Positions 1 through 5,553 of a stretch of DNA of 12,267 bases are shown in pieces. Every line of letters starts with the position of its first letter. Positions within the stretch are counted from its first letter, which is position 1. This DNA comes from Cellvibrionaceae bacterium (GTDB lineage Bacteria > Pseudomonadota > Gammaproteobacteria > Pseudomonadales > Cellvibrionaceae): contig JAGKXD010000116.1 in assembly GCA_021151525.1 (NCBI GenBank), positions 1-12,267 on the forward strand, in the 5' to 3' direction. The notes below the pieces were generated by a model. The model was given only the letters and a program-made list of their open reading frames with translations. It made no database searches and was not told the origin of the DNA. Position numbers and translations under genes: made by a program.

Positions 1-363
1 GAATACTATTATTTATTTGTGTCTTTTGATTTTTGCTGCCGCGGAAAAGATAGCACCTATAACATTCGTGTAGGCCGCTCCAAAAAAGTAACCGGGCCTT
101 ATGTAGATAAAGACAATGTGGACATGCACAAAGGCGGTGGTTCATTAGTGTTAGCCGGCGATAAAGATTGGCCCGGCCTTGGACACAACAGTGCTTATAC
201 CTTTAATGGCAAAGATTATTTAATTTTCCACGCGTATGACGCAAGCGATAAATTTTTACCCAAATTGAAAATAATGGAAATGAATTGGGATGCTCACGGA
301 TGGCCATCAGTTGATCAAAAAAATTTAGAAAAATACAAATCACATTTGATCAATAAACAATAA
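1..363 (+). CDS. GH43 arabinan endo-1,5-alpha-L-arabinosidase, C-terminal part (5' end outside window)
   Basis: Frame 1 is open from the first base to a TAA at 361-363, giving the last 120 residues of a protein that begins upstream of the window. The visible part starts EYYYLFVSFDFCCRG and contains YNIRVGRSKKVTGPY, a Gly-rich GGGSLVL turn and GLGHNSAY. These are typical of the last blades of the GH43 five-bladed propeller in arabinanases such as Cellvibrio Arb43A. The His of GHNSAY matches the conserved residue linked to the central metal site in this family. The three catalytic acids lie in the missing N-terminal part, so activity cannot be judged here. The family hydrolyses alpha-1,5-linked arabinofuranose in the arabinan backbone, outside the cell or in the periplasm. 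It is the only gene on the plus strand and converges on the HEAT-like gene, leaving 46 bp between the stops. An internal ATG at position 19 is not the real start, because homology continues before it. Confidence 0.88.
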   Translation, partial: EYYYLFVSFDFCCRGKDSTYNIRVGRSKKVTGPYVDKDNVDMHKGGGSLVLAGDKDWPGLGHNSAYTFNGKDYLIFHAYDASDKFLPKLKIMEMNWDAHGWPSVDQKNLEKYKSHLINKQ

Positions 364-409
364 TGTCGAGCCTAACGAGAATAAACCAATCTCTCTTTTT
401 TGCTCTCCA

Positions 410-1348
410 TTAAGGATGCTCCATAATGGGTAACTCTGCCGCAATATCCCTGCTTGATAAATTCGTGCGCGCACTATCGCTTAAATTTTTGAGGTTGCTT
501 GCAACCTCTTTTGCAAGGGAGCTTACCGCAGGATCTGGATCATTAAATAGCTTTTCGACTAAAGTAAGGTGCGATTGATTCCCCGTAGCTCCCAGCGCCA
601 AGAGCGCATCAAGCCGCACATTTATATCGGCATCATAAAGCATTGGTGCCGCCACACTAGCGGCATTGACATAATGGGTTTTCGCCAAATTTTGCAATGC
701 GATTTGACGCTCACCTGGGTTGTTACTTTTTAATTGCGCCCGAGCTTCAGCAATATTATTTTCTATTAATGCATTATTGCCTCTTTGCGATAACACTTGC
801 GCAATAACGCGTTTTACATCGGGGTCATTTTGGCTGGCATAAAGTGATTGCAAGGCGTAATCCGGCAGGCTTTCGCGATCATTCGCCATATCAAAAATAC
901 CTTTGCTGACAATGGCAACTTTTTCTTTGGATGCATCGCCCGCTAGCAATTCACTCGCCTTTTCTGTAAAAGAACGCGGGTCACGCGCAGAATGGGTTCC
1001 CAAATCTTTTAAAGTTTGAATACTACTGGTAACGGTTGCAACCTGCTCGCTGTTATTTTGCTCTAGATTATTTTCAAGCGCAGAAGCCGTAACATCAGAA
1101 TTTTTGTTAATTGACGTGATTTTTTGTTTGTTATTCGTAGTGAGCAATAGCATACGAGTGCGCTGTAAATCTGTTTCTTTTTTTTCTAATAATGCTTCCA
1201 GACTTTTAATTCTATTTTCCATTACTAATATTTTTTGGCTTTGGTCCGAGTTATCTGCTGTAAAAAAAATAGCACTGGACGCAACTATTGCTCCCGCGCA
1301 CGCTGCAAATACCAAGTGTTTTTTGAGGTCAATCTTGAGCGCGCTCAT
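410..1348 (-). CDS. Membrane-anchored coiled-coil/HEAT-like repeat protein, function unknown
   Basis: A 312-residue protein. I chose the ATG at 1348 over those at 1378 and 1354 because AAAGAG sits 6 nt before it. Residues 11-29 (HLVFAACAGAIVASSAIFF) form one hydrophobic segment after a Lys-rich start. This suggests an N-in signal anchor with the rest in the periplasm. Residues 36-70 (MENRIKSLEALLEKKETDL) look like a short coiled coil, followed by a polar Asn/Ser-rich linker to about 110. From about 205 to 290 there are alpha-helical HEAT-like repeats with the usual Asp-Pro/Asp-x-x-V turn pattern (LYDADINVRLDALLALG; LFNDPDPAVSSLAKEV). I see no catalytic motif and do not recognise a named family. 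It lies 83 bp behind the GH11 xylanase on the same strand with no clear promoter of its own, so co-transcription is possible. A scaffold or protein-interaction role is inference only. Confidence 0.8.
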   Translation of the reverse strand: MSALKIDLKKHLVFAACAGAIVASSAIFFTADNSDQSQKILVMENRIKSLEALLEKKETDLQRTRMLLLTTNNKQKITSINKNSDVTASALENNLEQNNSEQVATVTSSIQTLKDLGTHSARDPRSFTEKASELLAGDASKEKVAIVSKGIFDMANDRESLPDYALQSLYASQNDPDVKRVIAQVLSQRGNNALIENNIAEARAQLKSNNPGERQIALQNLAKTHYVNAASVAAPMLYDADINVRLDALLALGATGNQSHLTLVEKLFNDPDPAVSSLAKEVASNLKNLSDSARTNLSSRDIAAELPIMEHP

Positions 1349-1385
1349 AGGCATCTCTTTATTATTTTCAATTTGCAATGAGTAA

Positions 1386-1416
1386 GATTAACCCCCTGAA
1401 AATCCGAGGGTTAATC
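1386..1416 (-). terminator. Stem-loop between the xylanase and HEAT genes (weak terminator or mRNA-stability hairpin)
   Basis: A perfect 9-bp inverted repeat, GATTAACCC (1386-1394) and GGGTTAATC (1408-1416), begins 15 nt after the xylanase stop. On the minus strand the hairpin is followed by TTACTCATT rather than a real U-tract, so it is a poor rho-independent terminator. It may give partial termination, or protect the xylanase mRNA 3' end while letting some transcripts continue into the HEAT gene. Confidence 0.5.
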
Positions 1417-1431
1417 CTTTATCAAACAGGC

Positions 1432-2499
1432 TTAGATGTTGCCGTAACCAATAGCGCCGTTACAGTTCAACCATTCGCTCATACCGCTACCGCCACCACA
1501 GGCACCGTTTTGATATACACCGGTGTTGTAGCTTTGCGCTTCAGATTGACGAACAGAACCGTTTACGCTGATGTAATCGATTTGAACATCGCGCGCAGGG
1601 CTCGTTGAATCGTTAGTGAATTCAACAGTAGCGCCGCCAGTCAAGCTGGTGGTTGCGGTGTAATCCGCATAGCTGGTAGTTACTGTCCAGGTTTTTACTG
1701 CAGTACCATTCACTTTCAAAGTAATGCTTTCTGAGCCATTGGTACCACGTGCGCGAACCACTACGGTTTTGCTGCCACCTGATGCTGCAGAGCTTGAGCT
1801 ACCGCTAGAAGAAGTTGCAGCGCCTTCGCTTACAGTAATGTTTGAGCTACCGCTACTTTGGTAACCCTCGGTTTCCATAATCATGTAGTCCCAAGTGGTG
1901 CCCATATTCAGGCCCTTGGCTTTCCACGCATCGAAGTGGTTACCTGTGGTCACAGTACCGCTTGAGCGCTTGGATGTACGCACGCTCCAATATTGATCAA
2001 ACGTTGCAGTACCAATGATTGAAGGTTGGTTGGTACGAGTGGTTTTATAGATGTTGTAGGTACCGCCGTCAGTCGTGAAAGTACCCAATGAAGTACCGCC
2101 TGGTGGAGTCCAGCTACCGTAGTTTTCAACAATGTAATATTCGATAAGTGGGTTTTTAGTCCAACCATAAACCGCCAAATAACCGTTGCTACCACCGTTG
2201 AAGCTACCAGAGAAAGTTACGCTTTTACGACCACCGGTAGACCAGCCCTTACCTGCAGTAAAGTTGCCTGTGTTGCTCCAGGTTGTGCTGTAGTTACCAC
2301 CTGAACCCAAGGTCATTGACGCGGTTCCGGGGGTATCAGTCCAAAATGAATAATAGAAACCATTGTTGGTACCGGTTGTATTTGAACTAATGGTTTGCGC
2401 TTTTGCAGTATGAGCCAAGCTCAGCAAACCTACGGATGCCACCACGAAACCTAAAACTTTACTCGCCTTAGATAGCTGCACTTTTAGAGTCTTATTCAT
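1432..2499 (-). CDS. Secreted GH11 endo-1,4-beta-xylanase with C-terminal CBM60-like module
   Basis: A 355-residue protein. The ATG at 2499 has GAGAA 8 nt upstream, and a typical signal peptide follows it, ending in AKA before Gln35. An in-frame ATG at 2544 would only add residues before the signal peptide. Residues 36-222 form a GH11 jelly roll: the nucleophile is Glu120 in NPLIEYYIVENYG and the acid/base is Glu211 in METEGYQSSGS, both in canonical contexts. Residues 225-243 are a Ser/Gly/Ala linker. Residues 244-355 match the CBM60 type: VVVRARGTNGSESITLKVNG, the Asp/Asn-rich VEFTNDSTSPARDVQIDYI, and a C-terminal Cys334/Cys346 pair in GACGGGSG and WLNCNGAIGYG. CBM60 modules bind xylan and related glycans through calcium. 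From memory, C. japonicus Xyn11A carries extra CE4 and CBM10 domains after CBM60; this protein ends at CBM60. It should cut the xylan backbone outside the cell. A promoter candidate lies about 240 bp upstream. Confidence 0.95.
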   Translation of the reverse strand: MNKTLKVQLSKASKVLGFVVASVGLLSLAHTAKAQTISSNTTGTNNGFYYSFWTDTPGTASMTLGSGGNYSTTWSNTGNFTAGKGWSTGGRKSVTFSGSFNGGSNGYLAVYGWTKNPLIEYYIVENYGSWTPPGGTSLGTFTTDGGTYNIYKTTRTNQPSIIGTATFDQYWSVRTSKRSSGTVTTGNHFDAWKAKGLNMGTTWDYMIMETEGYQSSGSSNITVSEGAATSSSGSSSSAASGGSKTVVVRARGTNGSESITLKVNGTAVKTWTVTTSYADYTATTSLTGGATVEFTNDSTSPARDVQIDYISVNGSVRQSEAQSYNTGVYQNGACGGGSGMSEWLNCNGAIGYGNI

Positions 2500-2737
2500 A
2501 TTTATATTTCTCGATAAATGGTTGAGAAAGCCGAGTCTGCACAACAGACCTCTACGGCACTCACACGCTCAGATAACACCGAACGCGCAAATAAGCAGTA
2601 GTTGGAGACCAGCCAATAATTTGTCGATTGCAACCACCTCCCATTCATTATTTTTATCGGGTTGATGGAGTCCATTCCCCGTCATGATATGTACCACTAG
2701 CGGCAATCAACGGGGCGCCCTGAGGGGGAGCGCACCT
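2500..2737 (-). other. Long 5' leader of the xylanase gene, no gene seen
   Basis: If the promoter at 2740-2768 is used, the xylanase mRNA has a leader of about 230 nt. It includes a GC-rich stretch around 2710-2735 (with the 8-bp palindrome GGGCGCCC), unlike the AT-rich DNA beside it. I find no convincing ORF, riboswitch or tRNA here. The next 300 bases, up to 3036, hold the promoter, the AT-rich terminator and otherwise nothing I can name. Confidence 0.4.
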
Positions 2738-2758
2738 TTATAGTAGTAAAGACTATAA
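2738..2758. promoter_or_regulatory. Palindrome overlapping the xylanase promoter (candidate operator)
   Basis: Perfect 7-bp arms TTATAGT (2738-2744) and ACTATAA (2752-2758) are separated by 7 bp. The arms cover the proposed -10 box and most of the -35/-10 spacer, a position where a bound repressor would block RNA polymerase. The binding protein is unknown. Confidence 0.35.
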
Positions 2759-2768
2759 GACCTTTCAA
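2740..2768 (-). promoter_or_regulatory. Candidate sigma70 promoter of the GH11 xylanase gene
   Basis: On the minus strand TTGAAA (2763-2768; 5 of 6 to TTGACA) and TACTAT (2740-2745; 4 of 6 to TATAAT) are separated by exactly 17 bp. It is the best-scoring pair I found by eye in the 537-bp gap upstream of the xylanase. Confidence 0.45.
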
Positions 2769-2893
2769 CACCCTTGCTCACAAGAACACAAGAATTATGG
2801 TCATTGTGACTAAAAGTGACATTTTGAGTTACCAAATGAGGCAAGCCTTTAAAACCAAGCACTCACTCGCACAAATAAATTTTACAAAAGAAA

Positions 2894-2919
2894 AATATTT
2901 TATTGATAAATAAAATATT
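2894..2919 (-). terminator. AT-only hairpin downstream of the GH127/146 gene, likely terminator
   Basis: A perfect 11-bp inverted repeat, AATATTTTATT (2894-2904) and AATAAAATATT (2909-2919), with a 4-nt loop. On the minus strand it is followed by a T-rich tract (TTTCTTTTG). It starts about 117 nt after the GH127/146 stop. The stem has no GC pair, so it would be weaker than the two GC-rich terminators in this window. It could also be an AT-rich upstream element of the xylanase gene. Confidence 0.45.
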
Positions 2920-3036
2920 AAGAAGAAGTAGGATTATGGAAACAGAAAAACTGACAAAGACCCGAACCACTCCCTTTCTGGTTAGTGATTCAGGCCTAAA
3001 ACGCTCGCCAATGTGTACGAGTAGGGAAAGGTGTAA

Positions 3037-5394
3037 TTACTCTTTCAGTAAGCGCAAAGCGTACAAACCACCAGCAATAGAATTATTGCGCGCTACAAAT
3101 TTTACGATGAGTTTTCCCTGTGAATTTTTAATCAGTGCTGCGGGAATCGCAAAATCTCTTGAATAAATTTCTTGTGGGGCATTGCCATTTAACGTGATGC
3201 TTTCAATTAATTTATCGTTGATAAACAAATCGAATTGACGGCCAGCATCCAAACGCGAAAAACTCAAGCGCAGCGTTTTCGCTTCACGCTTTTTATCGGT
3301 TAATTCATAACTCATCCAGTGTGTAGCGTGACGCCAGCGCATGCCGTTATTTAAACCTGTATCTGCACCATCGGCTTTGAAAAAATGATCTGATTCGGGC
3401 TGCTGTTCGCCGGGAGCAACTTGATCAACAGTGATTGCATCCAGTGCTAATTTAGCCGCTTCTTTTTGCGCATTTTTTTCTTGTAGTTCCGCTAAGCCAG
3501 CTGGCGTAGAGTACTGCCAATAAATCATATAGCGCGAATCATGCAGGCGGAAAAACGGAATAAATTCGATGGTTTCGACGTTCTTGCCACGTACAATATC
3601 TGCTGCGGTAAAGGTCAGAGATTTACCGGCAACGGGTTTGATGCTCGCCATAAAATTTTTGGTGTCGCTCACCAATAATGGCGCGGCTTCCAAGGGACAC
3701 ACCTGCCCTTGCGCTATGTGCCCCATACGCGAATCATCCGCAATATAATTCAATTTCTCGCCCGCAAACGGATTGGTTTTTGCCGCAAGCACAATGGGCC
3801 CGTGTAATAACGCATAGTAATCCGAGTGATCTGGCATTTGCTCTAATTGTGTTTTCATCGGTAAATAGACATCGACTTTATCGCCTTTTTTCCATGTGCG
3901 TTTCAGGCTTATATATTCACCGGGTTTTGCCAAAACTTTAATTGGCTTTTTATTAAGGGTAACCGTTAATTCACCGCTATCAATCCACTGTGGGTAGCGA
4001 ATATTCAGCGTGAATTTTTTATTGCTGTTAATGGTGAGGTGCGTATTTTCTTCATCAGGAAAAATCGTGTTTTGTGTAATCTGAATATTTTTTTCACGCC
4101 AATTTAAGGTAGATGGAATAAATAAATTTACGTAGAGTGAATCGTTTTGATGTGCGTAAATAAATTCGCCGTATTTGGCATGACTTTCAATTCCCGAACC
4201 TACACAGCACCACATAGCTTTATCCACTTCAGAATAAACACGATAATGATTGGGGCGCATAGGCGTGAAATAGACAAAACCGCCAGACTCAGGGCGCTGT
4301 GATGACAAGATATGATTGTAAAGTGCGCGCTCGTAATAGTCGGCGTAACTGACTTTGCTATCGGTTAAATACAACAACTCTGTGAGCTTGAGCATGTTAT
4401 AAGTGTTGCAGGTTTCCGGCCCCTCCACTTCATTAATCATGCTGGAAAAATCTTTATCGTCATGGAAATGTTCGCGCACGCTGTTACCACCAATGGCGAC
4501 GGTGCGGTGATCATGTACAGTTTTCCAAAAAAATTGTGCCGCTTCTTGCCAATCTTTTTGGCCGGTTAAATCTGCGATGCGTTTAAAGCCGATGACCTTG
4601 GGAATTTGAGTATTAGCATGCAAGCCGTTTAATTTGTCTTGATCTTGTTTCAGGGGATTTAAAATAGCTTGATGAGAAAATCGTTCGGCCAAGGTAAGGT
4701 ATTTTTTATCACCTGTTAATGCATATACATCAGCAAAGACTTCATTCATTCCGCCATGCTCACTGCGCAGCATGGTTTGCATTTGTTCGTCGGTTAAATG
4801 ATTGGTGAGCGCTAGCGCCCAATCAGATAGAGCAATCAGCATTTGCTTTGCATCTTGGTTATCAGCGTATTTATACGCATCGCGCAAGCCCGCAAAGGTT
4901 TTGTGCAAGTTATACCAAGGCACCCATTTTCCGTTAACTGAAAAATTATCTGCCTGCATTTTTCCCTGTGCTATTTGATTAAAAGCATCTTTGCCGCCGG
5001 GAATTCCGCCAATATAACCATCGCCATTTTTTTGCTGGCAACGTTTTAACTCTGCGACGAAATAATTTAACCGGCGCAAGACTTCTGCATCACCCGTTGA
5101 TGCATACATAAGCGCAAGTGCGGATAAATAATGGCCGCCTATATGACCATCTAACCCTGTAGATTCCCAATTGCCATAGCTTTCTTGCTTTAACGGTAAG
5201 CCTGCTTCACGCAAAAAAGGCGCGAGCAATTTATCGGGCTCCAAGGCAAGTAAATAATACAGATCGGTATTTTGTGCATCGAGAAATGGACTTGAGCTAA
5301 GACGTACATCTTGCAGCGGGAACAATTGCATGGAAGATTCTGCATGCACACTTATACTCATCACCACACATAAACCAGCGATTATTTTTTTCAT
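3037..5394 (-). CDS. GH127/GH146-type beta-L-arabinofuranosidase (DUF1680)
   Basis: A 785-residue protein. The ATG at 5394 has AGGG 8 nt upstream, and a signal peptide ends near SVHA18, so it is exported. The core (about 25-540) is an (alpha/alpha)6-barrel plus beta-sandwich of the DUF1680 family. Compared with Bifidobacterium HypBA1 (acid/base Glu322; Zn ligands Glu338, Cys340, Cys417, Cys418; Cys417 nucleophile), the matching residues are: Glu308 in GGNSVREHF; Glu327 and Cys329 in GPETCNTYN; Cys396 and Cys397 in MWCCVGSG. All the key residues are present. At 785 aa it is longer than HypBA1 (658 aa) and closer in size to GH146 enzymes such as Bacteroides BT0349. Residues about 653-785 (ITVDQVAPGEQQPESDH...WRHATHWMSYEL) look like the extra C-terminal DUF6805-type beta domain of that group. 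The expected reaction is release of terminal beta-L-arabinofuranose. Between arabinan enzymes and a receptor, a role on pectic arabinan or arabinoxylan fragments fits. Periplasmic or secreted location is not resolved. Confidence 0.92.
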   Translation of the reverse strand: MKKIIAGLCVVMSISVHAESSMQLFPLQDVRLSSSPFLDAQNTDLYYLLALEPDKLLAPFLREAGLPLKQESYGNWESTGLDGHIGGHYLSALALMYASTGDAEVLRRLNYFVAELKRCQQKNGDGYIGGIPGGKDAFNQIAQGKMQADNFSVNGKWVPWYNLHKTFAGLRDAYKYADNQDAKQMLIALSDWALALTNHLTDEQMQTMLRSEHGGMNEVFADVYALTGDKKYLTLAERFSHQAILNPLKQDQDKLNGLHANTQIPKVIGFKRIADLTGQKDWQEAAQFFWKTVHDHRTVAIGGNSVREHFHDDKDFSSMINEVEGPETCNTYNMLKLTELLYLTDSKVSYADYYERALYNHILSSQRPESGGFVYFTPMRPNHYRVYSEVDKAMWCCVGSGIESHAKYGEFIYAHQNDSLYVNLFIPSTLNWREKNIQITQNTIFPDEENTHLTINSNKKFTLNIRYPQWIDSGELTVTLNKKPIKVLAKPGEYISLKRTWKKGDKVDVYLPMKTQLEQMPDHSDYYALLHGPIVLAAKTNPFAGEKLNYIADDSRMGHIAQGQVCPLEAAPLLVSDTKNFMASIKPVAGKSLTFTAADIVRGKNVETIEFIPFFRLHDSRYMIYWQYSTPAGLAELQEKNAQKEAAKLALDAITVDQVAPGEQQPESDHFFKADGADTGLNNGMRWRHATHWMSYELTDKKREAKTLRLSFSRLDAGRQFDLFINDKLIESITLNGNAPQEIYSRDFAIPAALIKNSQGKLIVKFVARNNSIAGGLYALRLLKE

Positions 5395-5434
5395 TGATGC
5401 GCCCTATCAATTTGATTAAGTTCTTATTTACCTG

Positions 5435-5454
5435 ATTACAAAACCTTAAAGGTT
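5435..5454. promoter_or_regulatory. Palindrome at the GH127/146 start site plus an ATTACAAA half-site (candidate operator)
   Basis: AACCTT (5442-5447) and AAGGTT (5449-5454) form a perfect 13-bp palindrome around one A, lying over the predicted transcription start. Directly beside it, ATTACAAA (5435-5442) repeats the core of the 21-bp palindrome upstream of the receptor. Either could be an operator; binding is not shown by the sequence alone. Confidence 0.3.
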
Positions 5455-5456
5455 CT

Positions 5457-5484
5457 TAAATATAAAACCAACTATCGCCTGCAA
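5457..5484 (-). promoter_or_regulatory. Candidate promoter of the GH127/146 gene
   Basis: On the minus strand TTGCAG (5479-5484) and TATTTA (5457-5462) are separated by 16 bp, which would start transcription near 5450 and leave a leader of about 55 nt. The region lies just beyond the receptor terminator, where a promoter is needed. The match is moderate. Confidence 0.33.
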
Positions 5485-5503
5485 TTATTAACAGGTACCT
5501 AAC

Positions 5504-5536
5504 AAAAAAGGCAGCCACAATGGGCTGCCTTTTTTT
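5504..5536 (-). terminator. Rho-independent terminator of the receptor gene
   Basis: GGCAGCC (5510-5516) and GGCTGCC (5523-5529) form a perfect GC-rich 7-bp stem with a 6-nt loop, flanked by A6 and T7. On the minus strand the hairpin ends in TTTTTT about 20 nt after the receptor stop. It is symmetrical and could also work on the plus strand. It separates the receptor from the GH127/146 unit. Confidence 0.93.
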
Positions 5537-5553
5537 CTAGCTAACATAATTCA

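Noticed and set aside
377..401. GAGA/TCTC stem followed by T6 between the convergent genes, as a terminator of the plus-strand arabinanase
   Set aside because: The stem is only 4 bp with a 9-nt loop; a T-run alone is not enough to call a terminator.
2690..2706. TACCACTAGCGGCAA as a LacI-type xylan operator
   Set aside because: It is an imperfect palindrome centred on CTAG with two mismatches and does not align with the GCGC centre of the known xylan box.
2785..2825. TGTGAC...GTGACA stretch as a CRP binding site upstream of the xylanase
   Set aside because: The two halves are direct repeats of GTGAC, not the inverted TGTGA-N6-TCACA arrangement.
2936..3166. Plus-strand ORF starting METEKLTKTRTTPF with AGGA just before the ATG
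   Set aside because: It overlaps the 3' end of the GH127/146 gene in antisense for 130 bp, the AGGA is only 2 nt from the ATG, and the protein has no recognisable features. I treat it as chance.
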